From the NCBI RefSeq assembly GCF_007991735.1, contig NZ_BJYX01000001.1:186001-250000 (forward strand): 64,000 nt of DNA, in the 5' to 3' direction. The notes beneath the pieces are model-generated. The model did not search any database. It saw only the letters and a program-made list of their open reading frames with translations, and was not told where the DNA came from. The DNA is from Terrabacter aerolatus. GTDB taxonomy: Bacteria; Actinomycetota; Actinomycetes; Actinomycetales; Dermatophilaceae. The position numbers and the translations under genes were made by a program. This document shows positions 25,088 through 32,978 of the stretch, one piece after another (position 1 is the first letter of the stretch; each line of letters starts with the position of its first letter).

Positions 25088-26455
25088 ATGACGACGGAGT
25101 CAGCCGCCACCCGCCCAGCCGACCAGCCCACCGAATCGGGTCTGCCGGGCCTGCCGGACCTGCCGGACCTGCCGGACCACGGGATCCCGACCATGACGGT
25201 CGAGGAGCTGCGGGGCACCCAGCTCGAGCGTCTCCGGCGGACGGTGCGAACGGCATACGACAACGTCCCGCACTACCGGGAAGCGTTCGACGCCAAGGGA
25301 TTCCACCCCGATGACCTGACGTCGCTCGACGACGTGAGCCGTATGCCGTTCACGACCAAGGCGGACCTGCGCGCCAACTACCCCTTCGGGATGTTCGCCG
25401 TCCCGCGGGAGCAGGTCGTACGCGTGCACGCGAGCTCCGGGACGACCGGACGTCCCACGGTGGTGGGCTACACCAAGGCCGACATCGACACGTGGGCCGA
25501 CCTCATGGCGCGCTCGATCCGGCTGGCCGGCGGCCGCCCGGGCGACATCGTCCACGTCGCCTACGGCTACGGCCTCTTCACCGGCGGTCTCGGAGCGCAC
25601 TACGGCGTCGAACGCCTCGGCGCCACCGTGGTGCCGGTCAGCGGCGGCATGACCGAGCGGCAGGTGCAGCTCATCCGGGACTTCGAGCCCCGCGTCATCA
25701 TGGTGACGCCGAGCTACTTCCTCAGCCTGCTCGACCAGATGGAGAGCGAGGGCATCGACCCGGCCGCGACGAGCCTGCAGGTCGGGATCTTCGGCGCGGA
25801 GCCGTGGACCGAGTCGATGCGCCAGGAGATCGAGCGCCGCACCGGCATGGACGCCGTCGACATCTACGGCCTGTCGGAGGTCATGGGACCGGGCGTCGCG
25901 CAGGAGGCGGCGTCGACCAAGGACGGGCTGCACATCTGGGAGGACCACTTCTACCCTGAGGTCATCGACCCGGTCACCGAGGAGGTCCTCCCCGACGGCG
26001 AGGTCGGAGAGCTCGTCTTCACGTCGCTGACGAAGCAGGCGATGCCCGTGATCCGTTATCGCACGAGGGATCTCACGCGACTGCTGCCCGGCACGGCCGT
26101 CCCGACGATGCGGCGGATGGAGAAGATCACCGGCCGCACCGACGACATGATGATCATCCGGGGCGTCAACGTCTTCCCGACGCAGATCGAGGAGCACGTG
26201 CTCGCCGAGCCGCGGTTGTCGCCCTACTTCCAGTGCGTGCTGACCCAGCCGGGCCGGATGGTCGAGCTGACCGTGCTCGTCGAACCGCTGTCCCGGCTCG
26301 ACGACGACGCCGCCGGCGAGATCGCCCGCACCCTCCAGCACGCGATCAAGACGCACATCGGGACGACCTGCCGCGTCGAGGTCCGGGCACCCGGCTCGAT
26401 CGAGCGGTCCATCGGCAAGGCGCGCCGCATCGTCGACGAGCGCCCGCGGGGCTGA
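25088..26455 (+). CDS. paaK: Phenylacetate-CoA ligase
   Basis: This 455-residue AMP-forming ligase activates phenylacetate to phenylacetyl-CoA. Motifs are the P-loop HASSGTTGRPTVVGYT (about 113-128), YGLSEVMGPGV, RYRTRDLT, and the C-terminal GRTDDMMIIRGVNVFPTQIEE. The catalytic lysine region GSIERSIGKARRI closes the protein. The start ATG at 25088 is preferred over upstream in-frame codons, and CACAAT lies 7 nt before it. The N-terminus carries a 9-bp repeat encoding LPDLPDLPD. The gene is about 6 kb from paaI, separated from the other paa genes by unrelated operons. Confidence 0.95.
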   Translation: MTTESAATRPADQPTESGLPGLPDLPDLPDHGIPTMTVEELRGTQLERLRRTVRTAYDNVPHYREAFDAKGFHPDDLTSLDDVSRMPFTTKADLRANYPFGMFAVPREQVVRVHASSGTTGRPTVVGYTKADIDTWADLMARSIRLAGGRPGDIVHVAYGYGLFTGGLGAHYGVERLGATVVPVSGGMTERQVQLIRDFEPRVIMVTPSYFLSLLDQMESEGIDPAATSLQVGIFGAEPWTESMRQEIERRTGMDAVDIYGLSEVMGPGVAQEAASTKDGLHIWEDHFYPEVIDPVTEEVLPDGEVGELVFTSLTKQAMPVIRYRTRDLTRLLPGTAVPTMRRMEKITGRTDDMMIIRGVNVFPTQIEEHVLAEPRLSPYFQCVLTQPGRMVELTVLVEPLSRLDDDAAGEIARTLQHAIKTHIGTTCRVEVRAPGSIERSIGKARRIVDERPRG

Positions 26456-26574
26456 TCGCCGCGCCCGCCCCCGGTGAACTCGCGTATGCCGTCTCGCGCC
26501 GTTTCGCGCCCCGGTGCGCTCACCCGGTGCTTGACTCGGGATCACAGGATCCTCCGAACGAGTGGGGCACGACG

Positions 26575-27009
26575 ATGGCATCGATGGCGAGCCGTCTCTG
26601 GAAGACGGCGAACACGGTTGCGGTCTGGGTCTATCGGCGCACGGGCGGGAAGGTCGGCGGCACGGCCAAGGGCTGCCCGGTGCTCCTCCTCACCGTGCCG
26701 GGCCGCTCGTCCGGACGCCCGCACACCGTGCCCGTCGGCTACGTGATGCACGACGGCAGCTACTACCTCGCCGCGTCCGCCGGGGGCCGGCCCAAGGAGC
26801 CCCAGTGGATCCGCAACCTCCGCGCTGCGACGGGGGCGACGATCGAGGTCGGGCGGGAGCGCCGGTCGGTCGCGGTCGAGGTGCTTCGGGGCGCCGACCG
26901 GGACACGGCCTGGAACGAGGTCGTCGTCGCGCGGCACCCGTTCTTCGCCGACTACGAGACGAAGGCTCACCGCACGATCGCCGTCGCGCGCCTCACGCCG
27001 ACGACCTGA
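26575..27009 (+). CDS. Deazaflavin (F420)-dependent nitroreductase family protein (Ddn-like)
   Basis: This 144-residue split-barrel protein belongs to the Ddn/F420-dependent group. Diagnostic segments are VLLLTVPGRSSGRPHTVPVGY, YYLAASAGGRPKEPQWIRNL and HPFFADYETKAHRTIAVARL. Such enzymes use reduced F420 to reduce quinones or nitro compounds. The ATG at 26575 gives the usual length. An upstream TTGACT (26531) may be a -35 box, but no good -10 was seen. Its presence implies that the host makes F420. Confidence 0.88.
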   Translation: MASMASRLWKTANTVAVWVYRRTGGKVGGTAKGCPVLLLTVPGRSSGRPHTVPVGYVMHDGSYYLAASAGGRPKEPQWIRNLRAATGATIEVGRERRSVAVEVLRGADRDTAWNEVVVARHPFFADYETKAHRTIAVARLTPTT

Positions 27010-27030
27010 CTCCACCGAGCGCCGAGCGCC

Positions 27031-27087
27031 GAGCGGCGCGCGGTGCCGTGTCGAACGGCGAGCGGCGCGGCGCCGCGTCGAGCGCGT
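27031..27087. repeat. G+C-rich near-tandem repeat between convergent genes
   Basis: Two related units of about 28 bp start with GAGCGGCGCG (27031 and 27060), with a partial third (GCGGCGCGGCG near 27088). The region lies between the 3' ends of the Ddn-like gene and the lipoprotein gene and can fold into several G+C-rich hairpins. Confidence 0.4.
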
Positions 27088-27101
27088 GCGGCGCGGCGTC
27101 G

Positions 27102-27659
27102 TCAGGCGACGCGCGAGAGCACGACCCAGCCCTGCGCCACCTGGCTGGTCGCCTCGGCGACGGTGAGCTCCCCCGAGGAGGGCGTCAGGGCGGGCAGGTC
27201 GAGCGAGGCCTCCGTGCCGTCGCAGGGCACGGTGAAGCTGGCGACGGGCTCACCGGGTGCCGGCTGCGACGGCGCGCCCTCGACGGCTCCAGCGGTCCCG
27301 GGACCGAGGACCTCGACGACGAGGGCGCCTCCGGCCGTCAGCGACAGGCAGCGTCCGGTCAACCGGTGACGCTGCCCCGCGCGCGTGACGGAGCGCGTGT
27401 CCTTCGACCCGTCCCAGAACAGGCCCTCCGCGTTGCGGACCACGATGCGCGACAGCTCGTCCTTCGTGACCTCCGGCGGCCTCAAGACCTCGGAGGTGCC
27501 GCCTCCGTCGGGGACCGGGGTCATGCTCGGCTGCTCGGCCGTCGGGCGTGGGGCCTCGCCCGTGTCGCTCGTGCAGGCTCCCGCCACGCCGGCGATGACC
27601 ATCGCTGCGACCAGCGCGACGATCCGTCGCGGTTCGATCCCCCAGCTCGTCAACGTCAT
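27102..27659 (-). CDS. Putative lipoprotein of unknown function
   Basis: This 185-residue protein has a lipoprotein signal peptide (IVALVAAMVIAGVAGAC, lipidated Cys29), a Pro/Thr-rich linker and a compact domain of about 120 residues with three further Cys. I do not recognise the domain. The ATG at 27659 is chosen over the ATG two codons earlier because GAGGGG lies 8 nt before it but only 2 nt before the other. It is convergent with the Ddn-like gene. Confidence 0.75.
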   Translation of the reverse strand: MTLTSWGIEPRRIVALVAAMVIAGVAGACTSDTGEAPRPTAEQPSMTPVPDGGGTSEVLRPPEVTKDELSRIVVRNAEGLFWDGSKDTRSVTRAGQRHRLTGRCLSLTAGGALVVEVLGPGTAGAVEGAPSQPAPGEPVASFTVPCDGTEASLDLPALTPSSGELTVAEATSQVAQGWVVLSRVA

Positions 27660-27840
27660 GTGCATCGCCCCTCGTCCCGATCCCGGGCCCCGGCGCCCGG
27701 TGGCAGCACGGTACCGCCGCGGGGCCGCCCGCGGCCGGGACGGCGAGCCGTCAGAGCGGTATCAGCGACAGCGGTCGGGGCTCTGAGACGTGAGAGCAGC
27801 CCGCCCTCACCACCGCCCCGCCCGACCTGAGGAGCACGTC

Positions 27841-28134
27841 ATGGGCATCCCTCCGCACGCCGCACGCCTCGCCGGAGCCTGGGCCACGAGGACCGCACAG
27901 ATCGACGCGCAGCCGGCCCCGCAGCCGGTCCCGCAGTCGGCCACACGGCCGACCGCAGGGCCGACCACGGAGCCCTCGCCGCAGCCGGCCGTGACCGGGA
28001 CCCGTCCGCGTCGGCGCGACCGGTCGCCGCGACTGGCTCCCGCCCGGCTCCTGCACCCGCTGCACCGGGCCGTCACACCCGTGCGCGAGGACGCCCAGAG
28101 CCCGCTCGCCGGCTCGCCCGCCCGGCACGCCTGA
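27841..28134 (+). CDS. Small hypothetical protein, Pro/Arg-rich
   Basis: A 97-residue open frame with a good ribosome site (GAGGAG, 6-nt spacing) before an ATG. The middle is a Pro/Gln-rich stretch (QPAPQPVPQ...) and the C-terminal third is basic. No membrane segment or known domain is visible. The strong ribosome site is the main support. Confidence 0.5.
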   Translation: MGIPPHAARLAGAWATRTAQIDAQPAPQPVPQSATRPTAGPTTEPSPQPAVTGTRPRRRDRSPRLAPARLLHPLHRAVTPVREDAQSPLAGSPARHA

Positions 28135-28159
28135 CCGGGGCACACGGCATACGCCCGCG

Positions 28160-28528
28160 TCAGCGGTCGCTCTGGGCGCGGCGCACGATCTCGACCGCCG
28201 CCGCGTCGGCGACACCCGCCTCACGGGCGGCCACGACGAAGCGCGACGCCAGCGCCGCGAGCGCCGCCTCGGCGGCATGGGCACCCGAGGCCACGACGGT
28301 GCCGGCTCGGCCACGGGTCTCGACGAGCCCTGCGGCCTCGAGCTCCTTGTACGCGCGCGCGACGGTGTTGGCCGCCAGGCCGAGCCCGGTGGCGAGCCCC
28401 CGGACGGTGGGCAGCCGGTCGCCGGGGACGAGGCGTCCCGAGCGGACAAGCGCCTCGACCTGCGCGCGCACCTGCTCGAAGGGCGGCTCGTGGGAGGCGG
28501 GGTCGACGGCGACGTCCAGTTGGGTCAC
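28160..28528 (-). CDS. GntR-family regulator, short YtrA type
   Basis: This 122-residue protein consists of a winged-helix domain ([31 protein letters not shown], then [21 protein letters not shown], the recognition helix) and a short C-terminal helical tail, as in the YtrA subfamily, which lacks a large effector domain. The GTG at 28528 gives the family length; the open frame upstream is non-conserved. It is divergent from cydA, and a dyad ACTAC-N5-GTAGT lies in the shared 155-bp gap. YtrA-type proteins usually control adjacent transporters, so its targets here are open. Confidence 0.88.
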   Translation of the reverse strand: MTQLDVAVDPASHEPPFEQVRAQVEALVRSGRLVPGDRLPTVRGLATGLGLAANTVARAYKELEAAGLVETRGRAGTVVASGAHAAEAALAALASRFVVAAREAGVADAAAVEIVRRAQSDR

Positions 28529-28642
28529 CCGGTGAGTAAGGCAGCGGGACGTCCCCGTGTCAACGTCGCCCGTCGCGTGAGCGGCATCACGCCCATCCCT
28601 CGACAGCTCGGTCGTCGACTCCGGGACCACCCGCTAGCATCT

Positions 28643-28657
28643 ACTACGTCATGTAGT
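28643..28657. promoter_or_regulatory. Candidate operator ACTAC-N5-GTAGT upstream of cydA
   Basis: A perfect 5-bp dyad just downstream of a possible -10 TAGCAT (28635-28640), 27 bp before the cydA ATG. It could bind the divergent GntR protein or the BlaI-type repressor encoded at 34907, whose family recognises TAC/GTA dyads. Confidence 0.4.
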
Positions 28658-28683
28658 TTTGGTGCGACCCTCGCGGAGCCCCC

Positions 28684-30162
28684 ATGGATGCAACGGACCT
28701 GGCACGGTGGCAGTTCGCCATCACCACCGTGTACCACTTCCTCTTCGTGCCGATCACGATCGGCATGTCCCTCATCGTCGCCGTCTTCCACACCGCCTGG
28801 GTGCGCACGCACAACCCGGAGTGGATGAGGCTGGCCAAGTTCTTCGGCAAGCTCTTCCTCATCAACTTCGCGCTGGGACTCGTCACCGGCATCGTGCAGG
28901 AGTTCCAGTTCGGGATGAACTGGAGCGACTACTCGCGCTTCGTCGGTGACATCTTCGGCGCCCCGCTCGCCATCGAGGCGCTGCTCGCCTTCTTCCTCGA
29001 GTCGACCTTCCTCGGCCTGTGGATCTTCGGCTGGGGTCGGCTCCCCGAGAAGCTGCACGCGACGACGATGTGGCTCGTGCACATCGGCACCGTGCTCTCG
29101 GCCTACTTCATCCTCACCGCCAACTCCTTCATGCAGCACCCCGTCGGCTACCGGTTCAACCCGGTGAGCGGCCGCGCCGAGCTGACCGACTTCTTCGCGG
29201 TGCTGACCAACAAGGTCCAGCTCGTCACGTTCCCCCACGTCGTGCTCTCGGCCTACATGGCCGGCGCCGGTGTCGTCATGGGCGTCGGCCTCTGGCTCAT
29301 GCGCCGCGAGGCCAGGCGCGCCCTCGACGACGCGCAGGACGTCGGCCGCACCGACGCCCCGATGTACCGCCGGGCCACGCGCATCGGCGCGGTCTTCGCC
29401 CTCGTCGCGGCCGTCGGCGTCATCGTCTCCGGCGACATGCAGGGCAAGATCATGACCGAGGTGCAGCCGATGAAGATGGCCGCGGCCGAGGCGCTCTACG
29501 ACTCGGTCCCCGCCGGGCAGGGAGCACCCTTCTCCGTGCTGACGATCGGCTCGCTCGACGGGTCGCACGCCAACGCCCTCATCGAGGTCCCCGGCCTGCT
29601 CAGCTTCCTCGCGACGGGTGACTTCAAGGGCGCCGTCAAGGGCATCAACGACCTCAAGGCCGAGTACGCCCAGACCTACGGCGCCAGCGGCAACCCGCGC
29701 GTCGCCGACGTGGCCACGGCCTTCGTCCCCAACATCCCGACCACCTACTGGTCGTTCCGTCTCATGATCGGGCTCGGCATGGCGACGGTGGGCATCGCGC
29801 TCGCCGTCCTGTGGCTGACCCGCAGGGGGCGCACCCCGACGTCGAGGTGGCTGGCGTATGCCGCCGTGGCCGCTCCGCTCCTTCCCGTCTTCGCCAACAG
29901 CTTCGGCTGGATCTTCACCGAGGTGGGCCGGCAGCCCTGGCTCGTCTTCGGCCTCATGACGACGGCCCACGGTGTCTCGCCGAGCGTCTCGATGGGCGAG
30001 GTCATCACCTCGATGGTCGTCTTCACGCTCCTCTACGGGGCGCTGGCCGTCGTCGAGGTCAAGCTCTTCCTGCACTACGTCCGCAAGGGGGCCGAGCCCT
30101 TCGAGGAGCCACAGGACCCCGCCGACCGGGACGAGGACGCACCTCTCGTCTTCGCCTACTGA
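28684..30162 (+). CDS. cydA: Cytochrome bd ubiquinol/menaquinol oxidase subunit I
   Basis: This 492-residue integral membrane subunit oxidises quinol and carries the haems. Expected ligands are present: His18 (YHFLFVP), His185 (FPHVVLSAYM) and Met361 (FRLM). Glu98 and Glu106 (EALLAFFLES) and the GRQPW motif (415-419) are also present. The Q-loop is short, as usual in actinobacteria. It is the first gene of cydABDC. cydB follows after 16 bp. The enzyme gives high-affinity oxygen respiration. Confidence 0.97.
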   Translation: MDATDLARWQFAITTVYHFLFVPITIGMSLIVAVFHTAWVRTHNPEWMRLAKFFGKLFLINFALGLVTGIVQEFQFGMNWSDYSRFVGDIFGAPLAIEALLAFFLESTFLGLWIFGWGRLPEKLHATTMWLVHIGTVLSAYFILTANSFMQHPVGYRFNPVSGRAELTDFFAVLTNKVQLVTFPHVVLSAYMAGAGVVMGVGLWLMRREARRALDDAQDVGRTDAPMYRRATRIGAVFALVAAVGVIVSGDMQGKIMTEVQPMKMAAAEALYDSVPAGQGAPFSVLTIGSLDGSHANALIEVPGLLSFLATGDFKGAVKGINDLKAEYAQTYGASGNPRVADVATAFVPNIPTTYWSFRLMIGLGMATVGIALAVLWLTRRGRTPTSRWLAYAAVAAPLLPVFANSFGWIFTEVGRQPWLVFGLMTTAHGVSPSVSMGEVITSMVVFTLLYGALAVVEVKLFLHYVRKGAEPFEEPQDPADRDEDAPLVFAY

Positions 30163-30178
30163 GAAGGGCTGAGCTGCC

Positions 30179-31228
30179 ATGGATCTCGCCACCTTCTGGT
30201 TCATCGTCCTCGGCGTCCTCTGGACGGGATACCTCGTCCTCGAGGGCTTCGACTTCGGCGTCGGCATGCTGCTGCCGGTCCTCGGCGGCAGGCGCTACGC
30301 CTCCCACGACGCCGACGCGGAGAAGCGCCGCCGCGTCCTGCTCAACACCATCGGCCCGGTCTGGGACGGCAACGAGGTATGGGTGCTCACCGCCGGCGGT
30401 GCCACCTTCGCGGCCTTCCCGCACTGGTACGCAACGCTGTTCAGCGGTTTCTACCTGCCGCTCCTGCTCATCCTCGTGGCGCTCATCGTGCGCAACCTCG
30501 GCTTCGAGTACCGGCACAAGCGCGCCGAAGCCCGGTGGAAGGCGCGCTGGGACCAAGCGATCTTCTGGGGCTCGCTCGTGCCCGCGCTGCTCTGGGGCGT
30601 GGCCCTGACGAACATCGTGCGCGGTGTGCCGATCGACGCCGACAAGGAGTTCACGGGCAACCTCTTCACCCTGCTCAACCCGGCGGGCCTGCTCGGTGGC
30701 CTCGTCTTCGTGACGCTCTTCCTCACGCACGGCGCCATCTTCGTGGCGCTCAAGACCGACGGGACGATCCGCCACGAGGCGCGCCAGATCGCCGAGCGCG
30801 TCGGGGTGGTCGCGGCGGTGCTCGCCGTGGCGCTGCTGCTCTGGATCGGCTTCACCGACGGCAAGGTCGCCTCGTGGATCACGACCGTCGTGGCCGCCGT
30901 CGCCCTCCTCGGAGGCCTCGCGGCCAACCGAGCCGGTCGCGAGGGCTGGGCGTTCATCGGAACGGCCGTCACCATCGCCATGGCCGTGGCGACGTACTTC
31001 CTCGTGCTCTTCCCCGACGTCATGCCGAGCTCGACGAACCCGGCCTGGAGCCTCACGATCGCCAACGCCTCGAGCACCGACTACACGCTCAAGGTCATGA
31101 CGATCGTGGCCCTGGTCTTCACGCCGATCGTGCTGCTCTACCAGGGCTGGACGTACTGGGTCTTCCGGAAGCGCCTCACCGTCAAGCACATTCCCGAGGA
31201 CGTGCCCCTCGAGAAGGTGCCGCACTGA
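30179..31228 (+). CDS. cydB: Cytochrome bd oxidase subunit II
   Basis: This 349-residue partner of CydA starts MDLATFWFIVLGVLWTGYLVLEGFDFGVGML, the standard CydB N-terminus, with GPVWDGNEVWVLTAGGA in the second helix region. About eight to nine membrane segments follow. It ends 52 bp before cydD. Confidence 0.96.
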   Translation: MDLATFWFIVLGVLWTGYLVLEGFDFGVGMLLPVLGGRRYASHDADAEKRRRVLLNTIGPVWDGNEVWVLTAGGATFAAFPHWYATLFSGFYLPLLLILVALIVRNLGFEYRHKRAEARWKARWDQAIFWGSLVPALLWGVALTNIVRGVPIDADKEFTGNLFTLLNPAGLLGGLVFVTLFLTHGAIFVALKTDGTIRHEARQIAERVGVVAAVLAVALLLWIGFTDGKVASWITTVVAAVALLGGLAANRAGREGWAFIGTAVTIAMAVATYFLVLFPDVMPSSTNPAWSLTIANASSTDYTLKVMTIVALVFTPIVLLYQGWTYWVFRKRLTVKHIPEDVPLEKVPH

Positions 31229-31280
31229 CGTCACGTCCCAGGCCCGGACACCGCCGACCCAGCAGGGAGCACCGACCCTC

Positions 31281-32978
31281 GTGAAGCCCTTCGACCCGCG
31301 ACTCCTCCGGGCGGTCCCCGCCGCCAGGAGGCCCGTCGCCGTCCTCGCCGGCACCGGCATCGCCGCCGGCCTGACGACGATCGCGACGGCGTTCGCCCTG
31401 TCGGCCGTCGTCGTGGCGGTCGTCGAGGGGCACGACCTCACCGCTCCCCTCGTCCGGCTGCTCGCCCTCTTCGCGGTGCGGGCCGTGCTCGCGGCCGTGA
31501 CGGAGTGGGTGGCCGCGTGGGCCGGCGTCTCGGTGTCGTCGGCCCTGCGGGCGACGCTCCTGCGGCGGTGGGGCTCGGTCGACGCCGACGCGCGCCTCGA
31601 GCCGGGCGCTGCCGTGTCGCTCGCCACCGCCGGCACGGCAGCCGTCGAGCCGTATGCCGCCCGCTTCCTCCCGACGCTCGTCACCGCCGCCGTCGTGCCG
31701 GTGCTCGCCATCGCGACGCTCGTCGTCGTCGACTGGCCGAGTGCGCTCGTCGTCGTGCTGACGCTGCCGCTCCTGCCCGTCTTCGCCGCTCTCATCGGCA
31801 CGGCGACGGCCGAGTCGACCGAGCGCCGGTGGGTGGCGCTCGCGGCGCTGTCGGGCCACTTCCTCGACGTCGTCCGCGGTCTGCCGACCCTCGTCACCTA
31901 CGGCCGGGCACGCCGTCAGGTGACCACCGTGCGCGAGGTCAGCGACCGGCACCGGCGCGCGACGATGGAGACGCTGCGCATCGCGTTCCTGTCGTCCGCG
32001 GCGCTCGAGCTGCTCGCCACGATCTCCGTGGCGATCGTCGCCGTCACGGTGGGCCTGCGCCTCTCGACCGGCTCGATGGCCCTCGGGCCCGCGCTCGTCG
32101 CCATCCTGCTCGCGCCCGAGGCCTACTGGCCCGTCCGCCGGGTGGGCGCGGAGTACCACGCGGCCGCCGACGGCGCCGTGGCCCTCGACGCGATCCTCGC
32201 CCAGCTGGAGCCGACCCCGACCCGAGCCCCGAGCTCCTCCCCCGCAGGGGACGCCGCCTCGCGAGGAGGACGTGCGGCGGAACGGGGCGAGGTCGGGCGC
32301 GTTCGGCTCAGCGGCGTGACGTACGCGTATGCCGGGTCGCCCGTCCCGGTCATCCGTGACCTCGACCTCGTGGCCGGGCCCGGGCTCACCGTCGTGACCG
32401 GCCCCTCGGGGGTCGGCAAGTCGACGCTCCTCGACCTCGTCGCCGGTCTGCGGCGGCCGGTGACCGGCACCATCGAGGCCCCCGCTTCGCACTACGTGAC
32501 GCAGCGCCCCTTCCTCGCGACCGGCTCCGTGCGCTCGGCCCTGACGATCGGCCACCCCGCCACCGACGACCAGCTGTGGGAGGCGCTCCGGGCGGTCGAG
32601 GTCGACGGCGTCGTCGCCGCCCTGCCGGGCGGCCTGTCCGCCGACCTGGGCGACGACGGCTTCGGACTGTCCGCCGGCCAGCGACAGCGCCTGGCCCTGG
32701 CCCGCGCCTGGCTGGCGCCCGAGACGCTGCTCCTGCTCGACGAGCCCACCGCCCACCTCGACCCCGAGGGCGCCGAGCACGTGGCGGCCGTCGTCGCCGA
32801 GCTCGCCGAGCGTCGGGTCGTCGTCGCCGTGACCCACCGCGACGAGCTGCTCGCCCACGCCGACCACCACCTCGTCCTCGGCGACGCCCGGTCCGAGGTG
32901 GTGCCGGTGCCCGGGACCCCGCCGGCATCACCTCGAACCGCGGCACGGGACGCCGCCGGAGAGGAGCTCGACCGATGA
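31281..32978 (+). CDS. cydD: Heterodimeric ABC transporter CydDC, subunit CydD
   Basis: This 565-residue half-transporter has six membrane helices in the first 300 residues and a C-terminal ATPase: Walker A GPSGVGKST, signature LSAGQRQRLALARAW (Gly-Gly replaced by Ala-Gly) and Walker B LLLLDEPTAHLDPE. CydDC exports reductant (cysteine/glutathione) or handles haem for cytochrome bd assembly. The start is GTG. Its stop overlaps the cydC ATG as ATGA. Confidence 0.93.
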   Translation: MKPFDPRLLRAVPAARRPVAVLAGTGIAAGLTTIATAFALSAVVVAVVEGHDLTAPLVRLLALFAVRAVLAAVTEWVAAWAGVSVSSALRATLLRRWGSVDADARLEPGAAVSLATAGTAAVEPYAARFLPTLVTAAVVPVLAIATLVVVDWPSALVVVLTLPLLPVFAALIGTATAESTERRWVALAALSGHFLDVVRGLPTLVTYGRARRQVTTVREVSDRHRRATMETLRIAFLSSAALELLATISVAIVAVTVGLRLSTGSMALGPALVAILLAPEAYWPVRRVGAEYHAAADGAVALDAILAQLEPTPTRAPSSSPAGDAASRGGRAAERGEVGRVRLSGVTYAYAGSPVPVIRDLDLVAGPGLTVVTGPSGVGKSTLLDLVAGLRRPVTGTIEAPASHYVTQRPFLATGSVRSALTIGHPATDDQLWEALRAVEVDGVVAALPGGLSADLGDDGFGLSAGQRQRLALARAWLAPETLLLLDEPTAHLDPEGAEHVAAVVAELAERRVVVAVTHRDELLAHADHHLVLGDARSEVVPVPGTPPASPRTAARDAAGEELDR

